From contig CBIHPC010000003.1 in the NCBI GenBank assembly GCA_966211305.1, forward strand, positions 34,828 through 98,827: DNA of 64,000 nucleotides, read 5' to 3'. The notes beneath the pieces are model-generated. The model ran no database searches, was not told the DNA's origin, and saw nothing but the letters and a program-made list of their open reading frames with translations. The position numbers were made by a program, and so were the translations under genes. Source of the stretch: Niastella sp966211305. Its GTDB lineage: Bacteria; Bacteroidota; Bacteroidia; Chitinophagales; Chitinophagaceae. This document shows positions 19,480 to 27,588 of the stretch, in pieces; the stretch's first letter is position 1; each line of letters starts with the position of its first letter.

Positions 19480-19938
19480 TTAACCGTGATTAAACAACAG
19501 CTTGTTGTAATTCAGTTCAAGCGTTTCGAGCAATACCTCACCGCGTTCGGCATTCAGTTCACCCAGCTTCCAGCTGCGGGGCCACACATTGTTGATGACC
19601 CAATACATCAGCGGCTGGTGATCTTCATCGAGCAGGTTGATCTGTACCGTGCGGATCACTTCGTATTTGCCATCGTCGAACGCTTTCTGCAGCCAGGTGG
19701 TAAGGCCTGAATCTGTTGGTTTCAGCAAACCCCGTTTCAATATCAGCGGGCCGTATTTGCGGCGGGTGGGGATCACATGTTCAAAATGATTCTCGCCGCC
19801 TTCTTTTATGGTTTCGGTATCGATGTTGCCATCGAGACCGCTGACCGACTGAAACTTTACATCCACTTCCTTTGCTTCACCCAGTGCAAACTGTACGCTG
19901 AAATGAAAATTGACCGTTTGATAAAAATTCTCAGCCAT
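19480..19938 (-). CDS. phage tail tube protein, gp19-like (second copy)
   Basis: A 152-aa inner-tube protein of the T4 gp19/Hcp-like family (Pvc1/Pvc5-type). Family features are FHFSVQFALGEAKEVDVKFQSVSGLD near the start, the basic loop RRKYGPLILKRGLL in the middle, and VRTVQINLLDEDHQPLMYWVINNVWP near the end. It begins 5 bases after the first tube gene, which it resembles throughout. In other eCIS the two paralogues divide work between the tube body and the baseplate-proximal ring; which copy does what here cannot be told. Confidence 0.92.
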   Translation of the reverse strand: MAENFYQTVNFHFSVQFALGEAKEVDVKFQSVSGLDGNIDTETIKEGGENHFEHVIPTRRKYGPLILKRGLLKPTDSGLTTWLQKAFDDGKYEVIRTVQINLLDEDHQPLMYWVINNVWPRSWKLGELNAERGEVLLETLELNYNKLLFNHG

Positions 19939-19943
19939 TGCGT

Positions 19944-20408
19944 TTATTTCTTGGCTTCAACAATCGATAACCCTTCGTGCACCAGTTCCATGGTTTCGAT
20001 GGCCACTTCATTGGCATCGGCTTTCAGATCGGTGCTTTGAATTTTCGAAGGCCATGCTTTTGAAAGCGTCCAGGAAATAACGGGCTGGTGCTCTTCATCG
20101 AGCAGGCGGATGGTAACATCCCTTCTGAACTTTTCCTTGCCTTCCTGGAACAACTGGGTTTTCTTCCATTGTTCGAAGTATTCGAAATCGCCCAGGAAAG
20201 TACCGCGCTTAAGCGTTACGTTGCTGAACTTGGTAAGGCCGGGTTGTTTTGTTTTATTGTAGGTAGGGCTACTGCCTTCACGGTATTCTATCACTTCGGT
20301 CTCGAAATCGAGCCCGCTTACTTCCGTGAAGCCTATGCGGGTTCCGCCCCAATCGAGTTGAAAATGGAATTTCGGGAGCGGATAGTTCTTTTTTGGATCG
20401 TCGGCCAT
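19944..20408 (-). CDS. phage tail tube protein, gp19-like (first copy)
   Basis: A 154-aa inner-tube protein, paralogue of the adjacent 152-aa protein. It shows YPLPKFHFQLDWGGTRIGFTEVSGLDFETEVIEYREG, with the typical family core VSGLD (about residue 33), the TLKRGTF loop (about 68-74) and the C-terminal IRLLDEEHQPVISWTLSKAWP segment. It is preceded by a 217-base spacer of short repeats, so it may have its own transcript start or an RNA boundary there. Hexamers of these proteins stack into the tube that carries cargo. Confidence 0.92.
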   Translation of the reverse strand: MADDPKKNYPLPKFHFQLDWGGTRIGFTEVSGLDFETEVIEYREGSSPTYNKTKQPGLTKFSNVTLKRGTFLGDFEYFEQWKKTQLFQEGKEKFRRDVTIRLLDEEHQPVISWTLSKAWPSKIQSTDLKADANEVAIETMELVHEGLSIVEAKK

Positions 20409-20625
20409 AGTTTTTAGTTTATTGTTTGTTGTTGATGGTTTATTGTTCTTTTATTCGAAGCTCGCGACTGGTTTCTTAGTTTGTTGTTTGTGGTTCTTTT
20501 ATTCGAAGTCTGCGATTAATTGCGGGCCTCGCTTTCTTTTGTTTATTGTTTATGGGCGCCGGTTAAACTGTGGGATGCAATTCGCTTTATGCCTTTATGC
20601 CTCGTTGCCTCGTTGCCCCGTTGCC
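20409..20625. repeat. 217-bp operon spacer of short direct repeats
   Basis: No gene. It contains two copies of TTCTTTTATTCGAAG at 20446-20460 and 20494-20508 (48 bp apart), several GTTTATTGTTTGTTG-like words, and near 20600-20630 a 9-bp unit, GCCTCGTTG, repeated about three times with drift. No convincing terminator or TAnnTTTG promoter is seen on the minus strand. Confidence 0.7.
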
Positions 20626-21552
20626 TTATTTGCACTTGCTCTCCACTTGCGCAATAGCATTCTCAAGCGCCTCCTTACACGCCTGCAACGCATCGCGTTT
20701 TTCTTTGGCTTTGTCGAGCTCTTTCTTAAGCACTTCCACTTCTTCTTTGGCCTTGTCGCAATCTTCCCCGAGCTGTTTGTAATAAGGATCGTCATCGATC
20801 GGAAAGCGGATCTTCGGTTTCAGGTGGCAATGGTGTTTGTAACCGCCGCATTTGTCGTCATCCACTTTCACATGCTCATCTTCCTGCTCTTCTTCTTCTA
20901 CAGGATCGCAGCCGCAGTTGAGTTTGCTTTTCCAGTATTTCAATACTTCTTTCAACCCGTATTCTTCGCAGATGTGAATGTGCAGGCCATAGGCGAGCTC
21001 GATGGCGATCACCACTTTGCTTATCAGACTATCGCGTGTGGCAATCACTGCATCGAGCTTTTTGCCATATTCTTCAATATATTTCATGATGCCAGTGCCG
21101 GGGGCCAGCTCGGGCCGTTTGAGGCAGTTGATGCATTGAATGAGCTCGTCGTATTTTATCTTCAGCCTGTCGACCCGTTTGTACAGGTCTTCGATCATAC
21201 AAAAGAGAATTTCAATGGCCTTGTTCACTTTGTCGGTGATCTTGCAAACCTTTTCAAGGTGCAGGATGAACAGTTCGAGCTGGCGGCATAAGGCATCCGC
21301 TTTTTCATCGGTGAGCTCCCAGTCGGCGCACCAGGCTTTCAGTTTATCGCGCCATTCAACGGCGAGGGTGTATTCGGTTTCTTTGTGGCTGGCTATGGCC
21401 AGGGCTTCCTTCCAGTCGGCCGTAACCTCCACCAGGTCTTTTTTCCAGGCGTCATTGCAACAATCACCACCGGGGGTATCGCCGCCATTATCCTGTTTGC
21501 AGCAATCGAAGATGTCTTCTTCTATATTGCTCAGCGTACTATATTTTAACAT
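20626..21552 (-). CDS. eCIS-locus protein of unknown function, Cys/His/Glu-rich coiled coil (308 aa)
   Basis: I do not recognise a characterised family. The 308-aa protein is mostly helical. It has an N-terminal CC...CC segment (DCCKQ, GDCCND, residues about 17-32), a cysteine-spaced helical middle (WCADW, LCRQL, CINC), a short linker NCGCDPVEEEEQEDEHVKV that is very acidic, then GGYKHHCH, and a heptad-like C-terminal coiled coil ending in SKCK. There are about 20 cysteines, far more than usual for a cytoplasmic protein. It lies between the sheath and tube genes, where eCIS loci often keep lineage-specific structural genes. It could be a metal-binding or disulphide-linked particle component or an assembly factor; the sequence does not decide. 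Confidence 0.75.
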   Translation of the reverse strand: MLKYSTLSNIEEDIFDCCKQDNGGDTPGGDCCNDAWKKDLVEVTADWKEALAIASHKETEYTLAVEWRDKLKAWCADWELTDEKADALCRQLELFILHLEKVCKITDKVNKAIEILFCMIEDLYKRVDRLKIKYDELIQCINCLKRPELAPGTGIMKYIEEYGKKLDAVIATRDSLISKVVIAIELAYGLHIHICEEYGLKEVLKYWKSKLNCGCDPVEEEEQEDEHVKVDDDKCGGYKHHCHLKPKIRFPIDDDPYYKQLGEDCDKAKEEVEVLKKELDKAKEKRDALQACKEALENAIAQVESKCK

Positions 21553-21586
21553 GCTGGCTGAATTTTAATTGAGTGAATAAAGGGTG

Positions 21587-22660
21587 TCAGCGGCTTTGCG
21601 CCTGTTGGTGATTGTGATCATGGTTGTGCTCGTCCTCGCAATAAATGTCCTTCACCTCTTTACAGATATCGCAGATCTCGCATTTGCATTTTTTGAAGCG
21701 GTCTTTTTTATTGCGGTCGTTGTCGTTATCGTCGTGCCGGTCGTTGTCGTCATCATCGCACCCGCAATCTTTAATGCAATCGCAATCGTGGTGGCACAGG
21801 AAGTCCTTGGTATCGTCATCGGTTTCTATTTCGTTGCGTTTGTTGTACAGGGCGTGGCCGGCCGTGGCAAGCGTTTTAATGGCAGCGGTAAGTTCTTCCT
21901 GCGCTTTGGTGGTTGCGGTAGCGCCGGCTTTCATTCTGTCGGCCACCACATCGTCGAATGCTTTGGCGGCGGCGGAAAGGTCCTGCTGGAATTTGTCGAG
22001 CGTTTTGATATTCGAGAAGCTTTGAATACCGAGGATCTCTGCGGCGGAGGTGAAAATGATATCGATGTCCTTGGCCAGTGTTTCGGGCACTTCTACCAGG
22101 TGATCGAGTATTTCGCAAACGTTATCGCAGGCGTCAGGTTTTTTATCGTTCTGGTCATTGTCTTTTTTATCACCGCATTCTTCGCCGCTTTTACAACCCA
22201 GAATGATCATTTGAGAAGCGTTGCAGCTATCCTTGCGGGCGGCGTCGAGTTTGGAAGCCGCATCGCGCAGTTCACCGAATTTTGCCTTGGATTCCCTGGC
22301 GCCCGCCAGTACATCTTTCAACGCCTTTACCAGGTCGTCGTTCATTTTTACGTAGGAGGTAACGTTCTTCTTTATTTCTTCAGAAGATTGTACCAGCTCG
22401 ATGCCTGCCTTCAGTTCGAGGTTGCGCACGATGCGGTAGTTCTTTTCCGTTTTTATGAAACTGCATTTTTTGCGGTGGTATGCCCGCACATAACCTTCAT
22501 AAGTGACTTCGCTCTGGCTCAGTTCACCGGTAAGCACGCTCAGGTTTTGGCAATACGTGTCTTTTATTTGTTTAATGGTTCTTTTGGTGGCCGTTTTGCC
22601 ATTATCGTTACACGGCTTTTCAGCCGGTGGTTTTTTTGTATTTGATTGTTGAGAGGCCAT
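21587..22660 (-). CDS. eCIS-locus protein of unknown function with Cys/His/Asp-rich tail (357 aa)
   Basis: I do not recognise a characterised family. Residues about 1-25 are polar and Lys-rich. Residues 28-275 look like a long helical bundle (repeated Lys/Glu/Ala heptads). The last 75 residues are extreme: CHHDCDCIKDCGCDDDD, an Asp/Asn/Arg run, then KCKCEICDICKE and a terminal HNHDHNH. The tail could bind several metal ions. The gene is 34 bases upstream of the 308-aa Cys-rich gene and shares its composition bias, so the two probably act together. The opposite strand is also open here, because of codon bias, but that frame makes no sensible protein. Confidence 0.75.
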   Translation of the reverse strand: MASQQSNTKKPPAEKPCNDNGKTATKRTIKQIKDTYCQNLSVLTGELSQSEVTYEGYVRAYHRKKCSFIKTEKNYRIVRNLELKAGIELVQSSEEIKKNVTSYVKMNDDLVKALKDVLAGARESKAKFGELRDAASKLDAARKDSCNASQMIILGCKSGEECGDKKDNDQNDKKPDACDNVCEILDHLVEVPETLAKDIDIIFTSAAEILGIQSFSNIKTLDKFQQDLSAAAKAFDDVVADRMKAGATATTKAQEELTAAIKTLATAGHALYNKRNEIETDDDTKDFLCHHDCDCIKDCGCDDDDNDRHDDNDNDRNKKDRFKKCKCEICDICKEVKDIYCEDEHNHDHNHQQAQSR

Positions 22661-22807
22661 GTTGATAGTTTTAAGTTACAGGTTGATAAATTCCTGGATC
22701 CCGGTTTCATTGGTTGCCGGTTAGCGGGGAATACAGGTTCCAGGTTGCCGCGACGGCTTACAGCTTGCAGCCTGAAGCTTGCAGCTGTATTTGCTTTCGG
22801 CTTTAGG
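22661..22807. repeat. 147-bp spacer with degenerate repeats before the 357-aa gene
   Basis: No gene. Read on the minus strand it holds GCCTAAAGCCGAAAGC and then AGCTGCAAGCTTCAGGCTGCA-like words repeated with drift. The first word also occurs in the plus-strand spacer at 38922-38960. No terminator or promoter could be identified. Confidence 0.65.
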
Positions 22808-24217
22808 CTAAGATTCCGCCAGCATTTTATGCATAAAGCGCAGGATGATGAACTCCGCGGGGCGAACAACGGCCATGCCTATTTCCACTATCATTCTTCC
22901 TTCCCAGATGTCGAGCTCGGTCATGGTTTCACCTAAACCCACATGCACAAAGAAGGCTTCTTTGGTGCTGGCGCCCATCAGGGCCCCGGCCTTCCATTGT
23001 TGTGTGAGGTAGTTTTCGATCATCGATTTTACGCGTACCCAGGTATTGCGGTCGTTGGGTTCGAAAACAAATTGCTGGGTGGCATTTTTGGTCGATTCTT
23101 CCACCATATTGAAGAAACGGCGAACGGAGATATAACGCCATTCGTTGTCGTTGCCGGCGAGGGTACGGGCGCCCCAGATCAGGGCCGGACTGATACCTGT
23201 AAATGACCTGATAACGTTGATCGATTTACCGGCGGTAGTGTCAACGTTCAGCGTTTCCTGCATTTTATTGGTAACAATAACTTCGGGGCGCGATGCGTAG
23301 TCGATGCTGATGTTGGCAGGCGCTTTCCATACCCCGCGGCTGTTGTCGGTAACGGCGTATTTGCCAACAACGGCAGAAGAAGCGGGCAGCAACAGTTCGA
23401 TCTGGTTGATGGCATTCTTCGCCATGAAATAATAAGCGTTGTTAAAGCTCTTTAATTCATCGAGGTTGGCCACGCCGCCGATACCGGTGATGGTTACCGA
23501 TGCATCGTTGTCGTTCACGGTGCCCGGAACCTTGTAGTAATAATCGAGGCGGGTATATATGCGCGGATAATACACGGCGCCGTATTTAAAACGGTTGATA
23601 TCGCCGGCCATGGTATTCCTGAATTCAGTGATATTGTCCACGGTGGGGTCGGCATCGATCCATACATCCATAACCGTGAAGCGGTCCTGCAATTCAACAC
23701 ACTGGTCCATCGCTTCCTGGTGCAGGGTGCAATAATCGCCGAGCGAACTCATATTCATGCTGTCGGGGAAAAGAATAAGGGTAACCTCGTTCTCTTTTTC
23801 AATTTCATTGAGGCCATTCTGCAAAGTGGCCAGATCGATCACACCGCCGCCCGAGTAATCGCCAACGGAGACAATATAACAGGGACCGCCGCCATTGATA
23901 AAGAACATTTGTAATGAATAATACATGAGGTATTTGGAAGGGGTGGTCACTTTTCCCTGTACATCGATGCGTGAAGGATTGGTGGTGTCGATGTTTACCG
24001 TGATGGTGGTTTCGGGTTCCGGAAAGCCGAAGTATTGTTCATACTCCAGCATAGAGCTGATGCGTTTCGGTTTTAAGAAAAGATCGTTGTCTTCTTTTAA
24101 CCTGGCGATCTGGGTATAACCAATAAAGGCCGGAATGGCTGTTTCAACAGATGCAATAGAAGGGGGTAGTTTGGGTATTTCTTCTATATACACTCCGGGT
24201 GTTTTATATTCCTGCAT
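22808..24217 (-). CDS. contractile tail sheath protein
   Basis: A 469-aa sheath subunit; contraction of the sheath drives the inner tube into the target. The N-terminus YKTPGVYIEEIPKLPPSI is the classic sheath start. The C-terminal domain has GARTLAGNDNEWRYISVRRF (about residue 352) and ends with the strand and arm region LDIWEGRMIVEIGMAVVRPAEFIILRFMHKM, typical of phage/eCIS sheaths. A single sheath gene is seen, whereas some eCIS (for example Afp and PVC) have several. The start is 63 bases after the 440-aa unknown gene. Confidence 0.95.
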   Translation of the reverse strand: MQEYKTPGVYIEEIPKLPPSIASVETAIPAFIGYTQIARLKEDNDLFLKPKRISSMLEYEQYFGFPEPETTITVNIDTTNPSRIDVQGKVTTPSKYLMYYSLQMFFINGGGPCYIVSVGDYSGGGVIDLATLQNGLNEIEKENEVTLILFPDSMNMSSLGDYCTLHQEAMDQCVELQDRFTVMDVWIDADPTVDNITEFRNTMAGDINRFKYGAVYYPRIYTRLDYYYKVPGTVNDNDASVTITGIGGVANLDELKSFNNAYYFMAKNAINQIELLLPASSAVVGKYAVTDNSRGVWKAPANISIDYASRPEVIVTNKMQETLNVDTTAGKSINVIRSFTGISPALIWGARTLAGNDNEWRYISVRRFFNMVEESTKNATQQFVFEPNDRNTWVRVKSMIENYLTQQWKAGALMGASTKEAFFVHVGLGETMTELDIWEGRMIVEIGMAVVRPAEFIILRFMHKMLAES

Positions 24218-24280
24218 AATGCGATTGTTTTAAGGATTAAATATTTGTTGTGCTGATCGTTGATCTATTAAGTTAATGGT

Positions 24281-25603
24281 TCACGGTCCCAGCGGAAACA
24301 TTTCCGAGGTGGGCACCGGTATTTCTGTAAACAAGCGGTTGCCTTCTACCCGCACCGGCTCGTATGCTTTCGGGTTGGGCAGATAGTGCAGTGAGCTGTC
24401 GGCTTTTTTATATAAGGTTGGGTAGTAACTATGCGAACGCGGACCGTCGGAGATCAACTGCCCGTTATTAAAGAAAAGCAGGTCGGGGTGGGTACCGGTC
24501 TTCAACACTCCGCCGTCCATACTGGAATAACGCCAGAAGCTCAACCGGCTTTTTACCCATATTTCAAAAATGGGCGGCGGAACGATAGTGGCATTGGCGT
24601 CATTGCGGCGGGTAATTAAAAAACCGGAGCCGTCTATAAGATTGAATGCGGCATTGGCGGGCGCCGGTTTTATATTCACCATACCCCAGATGTCTTTCGG
24701 GTCTATTCCCGATTCCCTGATAAATAATAGCGGGTGCGTATTGCTGTAACCGTCATCGGCGCTTACTTCAAGCGTATACAGCAGTGTATTATCGATGGTA
24801 TTGCCGGCGGTTGTTTTTAGTTTGGTAATATCGAATTGAAGCGATGCCGTGTACAGGCGGCTGCCGCCGCTGCCGGCCTGTATGGTTTGAACGGTGGCAT
24901 TGGTGTTGTCCTTCAGCGTAAAGCCGGCCTGTGTTACGGTATTGGCTGTTGGAAATGTATAATTAATATAGGGCGAAGTGAGCAGGTTATCCGCTTCGTT
25001 ATAATAGTTACCGGGCGTTACCGGTAAAAACTGGTCGCCGCCGCCATTATCAACAAAAAAGGCGCGGGTATCATTGGCGCCGAAAGCGGAGAGTTCGCCC
25101 TGTTCATATACTGCTGCTGCATCGAAGGCCGCTACCGGGTTGCTCAGGAAGGGAAATGTTTTAGCGCCGGGCATGTCGTCGTTACTAAAATAACCGGCGG
25201 TTTTAATATTAGTGCGCAGGCGGCGGTTGGTATAAATATCGATATTGTGGTCTTTACGCAGCAACAACACCTTAATGTCCAGGTCATCGGGCAGTTCCAC
25301 TACGGGCCGATACGCTTTGATATTACCGCCGAGGATAACCGGGGTTACTTCTATCCCGATCTTAAATCCTGAATAACCGGTGACGAGTTTGAGCCGGTAT
25401 TTGTTGAATACGCCCTGCATGGAGGGCGGCACTGCATAACGCAGATCGCTGCTGATGCTGCGGGCATTTTTCAGGAACCGGTCGCCCAGGAACAACTGGC
25501 GTGCGGCCGCGGTGCCTTCAAAGATGGTGGTATTGTCCTGGTTGGTGAGGTAGAACTCATGCAGCACCTGTACTTCGAATAGTATTTTATATATGGTGGT
25601 CAT
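24281..25603 (-). CDS. eCIS-associated protein of unknown function coupled to the DUF4255 gene (440 aa)
   Basis: I do not recognise a named family. I place the start at ATG 25603, which overlaps the upstream stop as ATGA, rather than at the longer in-frame start at 25750. The protein begins MTTIYKILFEVQVLHEFYL and looks largely beta-sheet, with aromatic/hydrophobic alternation, an Asp-rich segment around VELPDDLDIKVLLLRKDHNIDIYT and a proline-rich C-terminus (EIPVPTSEMFPLGP). No signal peptide or membrane segment is seen. The coupling to a cap-type gene, and its place just before the sheath, suggest a structural part at the distal end of the tail; this is inference only. Confidence 0.8.
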   Translation of the reverse strand: MTTIYKILFEVQVLHEFYLTNQDNTTIFEGTAAARQLFLGDRFLKNARSISSDLRYAVPPSMQGVFNKYRLKLVTGYSGFKIGIEVTPVILGGNIKAYRPVVELPDDLDIKVLLLRKDHNIDIYTNRRLRTNIKTAGYFSNDDMPGAKTFPFLSNPVAAFDAAAVYEQGELSAFGANDTRAFFVDNGGGDQFLPVTPGNYYNEADNLLTSPYINYTFPTANTVTQAGFTLKDNTNATVQTIQAGSGGSRLYTASLQFDITKLKTTAGNTIDNTLLYTLEVSADDGYSNTHPLLFIRESGIDPKDIWGMVNIKPAPANAAFNLIDGSGFLITRRNDANATIVPPPIFEIWVKSRLSFWRYSSMDGGVLKTGTHPDLLFFNNGQLISDGPRSHSYYPTLYKKADSSLHYLPNPKAYEPVRVEGNRLFTEIPVPTSEMFPLGP

Positions 25604-26247
25604 TGGGCAGGCGGCATTTGCGTTGAGGAGGAATTGTTGGTAAGCTCTTCTATCAATGGTACTTCCCTTACCAGTTTGCGATCGGTAATGGCTACCAGGC
25701 GTAGTTTGTACATTACAAAAGGCATTTGTTTGCCGCCCAGCGAAGCCCACAGATAGTTGATCTGTTCAAATGAAAGGGTGTACAACTCTGCTTTGATGTT
25801 CATATTGATAAGGTCGTCGCTGGCGAATTTTGCGGGATCATAAAACGAGGAAGTGGCCAGTGAAAATGAATTTTTACCCTGGAAGAACCTGATCACATGC
25901 GATAACTTTTCGAGGGCGTCGAGATAATTGTTATCGTTCTGTCCGGCCGTTTTGTTACACGATGTTATCAGCAGGTACAAGTTAAGATACACCGGCGGGT
26001 TCTCGTAGCGCGCGGTATTGCCGCCATTGCGTTTCTGGTACGGCGTATTCTTTAGCGTACTTTCTTCCTCTATGTTTACAAGGGTAAACACGATCTTATC
26101 GTCGAGGTTAGCCGGCGAATTCGATTCAAACAGGGCGATGTTTTCCACCACCACCATTGTATCTGCGTTCGACTCAGGACTATAACCATGGGCAGCGAGG
26201 TATACTACCAGTTCTTTTCTGATTAAAGAAATAGCATCATGAATCAT
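25600..26247 (-). CDS. DUF4255 protein (Pvc16/Afp16-like tail terminator/cap)
   Basis: A 215-aa protein of the DUF4255 family. The start MIHDAISLIRKELVVYL and the following NIALFESNS...DKIVFTLVNIEEESTLKNTP are typical; the family members end the tail and cap the sheath in PVC and Afp. It is the first gene of the eCIS operon. The C-terminal 20 residues are polar (NNSSSTQMPPAQ). The ATG at 26245-26247 lies inside an AT-rich inverted repeat (AATCATAT/ATATGATT, 26242-26261). The stop overlaps the next ATG by four bases. Confidence 0.9.
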   Translation of the reverse strand: MIHDAISLIRKELVVYLAAHGYSPESNADTMVVVENIALFESNSPANLDDKIVFTLVNIEEESTLKNTPYQKRNGGNTARYENPPVYLNLYLLITSCNKTAGQNDNNYLDALEKLSHVIRFFQGKNSFSLATSSFYDPAKFASDDLINMNIKAELYTLSFEQINYLWASLGGKQMPFVMYKLRLVAITDRKLVREVPLIEELTNNSSSTQMPPAQ

Positions 26248-26405
26248 ATCATTATATGATTACAGCATTATTGAATTTTAGGAATCTTGAAACGTGCTTA
26301 CAGTGTTCGGGTATTTCTTACGGCTGGGTACGGGGGGTATGTGTGCAGAAGTAATAAATCAGCAATCAATAAAATAAAGGTAGGGTATTGATTTGTGTTA
26401 CCAAA

Positions 26406-26420
26406 TACCACAATGTGGTA
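26406..26420. promoter_or_regulatory. 15-bp palindrome upstream of the eCIS operon (candidate operator)
   Basis: Perfect inverted repeat TACCACA-A-TGTGGTA, 159 bp upstream of the first eCIS gene. The whole 26248-26575 stretch (328 bp) has no gene. It is AT-rich at its distal end, and I could not find a convincing TTG-N19-TAnnTTTG promoter on the minus strand. The palindrome is an operator candidate only; no regulator gene is adjacent. Confidence 0.5.
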
Positions 26421-26575
26421 ATTTATAAAAACAGGAATAGTAACAGCATTTATTGATCATGCACAAAAAATAAAAGCTGTTAACAAAAAGTTGTACAGTT
26501 TTTTTGTTAATAACTGTTGCGTGTATATACTAACTCAAAAAGGGGATGTGTATTGAAGTACCTGTTACACTGCTG

Positions 26576-27523
26576 CTATTTTTTGATCTCTTTAACCGAT
26601 GTATTGTTGTGTTTATCAGTTTCTACTTCAATTTTTTTTAAAGACACCGCATAATCATTCGGTTCAATGGAAGATCCTTTATGCGCGCTCCATGCTTTTG
26701 CAAATTCAGCGCCTATATATAATATGATGGCGGAATAATAAACCCACAGCAACAATACTACCAGCGAGCCGGCTGCCCCGTACGTTGAGCTGATATCACT
26801 TCTTCCTATATAGAAGGAGACGCCGAATTTGCCGATCATGAATAATATACCGGAAGCGATGGCGCCGGGCAGCACATCTTTCCATTTGGTTTTTGCATCG
26901 GGCAGTACTTTAAAGATCAAAGCAAACAGCGACGTGATAACAGAGAATGAGATCACGAGGTTTAAAATATAAAATACCGCTACGGTAATGTCTGGAAAAC
27001 TGGCTTTTAAGCGGTTGCTCAATGCTTCTATGACACTTGAAATAGCCAGGGAAACCAGCAATAAGAAACCGAGGCTCACGATGATGGAAAACGATAAGAA
27101 CCGTGTTCTGATAAATTGCCAAAACCCTTTTTGCGGTTTTGCTTTAAAGCCCCAGATGGTATTGATGGAGTCCTGGATCTCTGCAAACACTGCAGTTGCG
27201 CTGAACAGCAGTGTAACAATGCCGATCACGGCGGCAAAGGTTTCTTTACCGCTCAGCGATGCGTTCTTTATGATCGTTTGAAGTTGTAACGCCGCCTCGC
27301 GGCCAACAAACTGTTGCAGCTGGTTATTGATCTCTCCCTGTATGGCTTCCTGCCCCAGGAAAATGCTGCATAAAAAAATGATCACCACCAGCAATGGCCC
27401 CATCGAAAAAACGGTGGTGTAGGCAAGCGCTGCGCTGTATTTTAAGATCTTGTCTTCCATAAAACTCCTGAAAGACTTCAGCAGCACTTGCCATATGGTT
27501 TTGAGGCGATTCATCCGTTTCAA
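26576..27523 (-). CDS. YihY/BrkB family inner-membrane protein
   Basis: A 315-aa multi-pass membrane protein of the YihY/virulence factor BrkB family (formerly annotated as RNase BN). About six hydrophobic segments are seen. The family blocks are YSAALAYTTVFSMGPLLVVII near the start, the mid segment INTIWGFKAKP, and KTKWKDVLPGAIASGILFM followed by YGAAGSLVVLLLWVYYSA (about residues 230-275). The C-terminus is a charged cytoplasmic tail. Its molecular function is unsettled. The gene is downstream of the helicase gene with a 65-base gap and could share its transcript. The next in-frame Met, three codons in, is an alternative start. Confidence 0.9.
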   Translation of the reverse strand: MKRMNRLKTIWQVLLKSFRSFMEDKILKYSAALAYTTVFSMGPLLVVIIFLCSIFLGQEAIQGEINNQLQQFVGREAALQLQTIIKNASLSGKETFAAVIGIVTLLFSATAVFAEIQDSINTIWGFKAKPQKGFWQFIRTRFLSFSIIVSLGFLLLVSLAISSVIEALSNRLKASFPDITVAVFYILNLVISFSVITSLFALIFKVLPDAKTKWKDVLPGAIASGILFMIGKFGVSFYIGRSDISSTYGAAGSLVVLLLWVYYSAIILYIGAEFAKAWSAHKGSSIEPNDYAVSLKKIEVETDKHNNTSVKEIKK

Positions 27524-27588
27524 CTGTAATGCAGTTTTTATCTTCTGAATTCGCTTAAATAATCATACCAGCGGCCGTGCGCATATCA

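Noticed and set aside
20422..21291. 289-codon plus-strand frame opposite the 308-aa gene and its spacer
   Set aside because: It starts inside repetitive spacer DNA and gives a Phe-rich antisense shadow with no family likeness.
21584..22645. 353-codon open frame on the plus strand opposite the 357-aa eCIS gene
   Set aside because: Its product is a run of Val, Ile, Phe and His caused by the Asp/Lys/Glu-rich complement; no signal, domain or promoter, and it breaks the operon orientation.
16085..26247. Type VI secretion system or prophage
   Set aside because: VgrG-, gp25- and PAAR-like genes occur in all three, but DUF4157, DUF4255, DUF5908, LysM and CIS tape-measure genes with no capsid, packaging, integrase or TssJLM genes fit eCIS.
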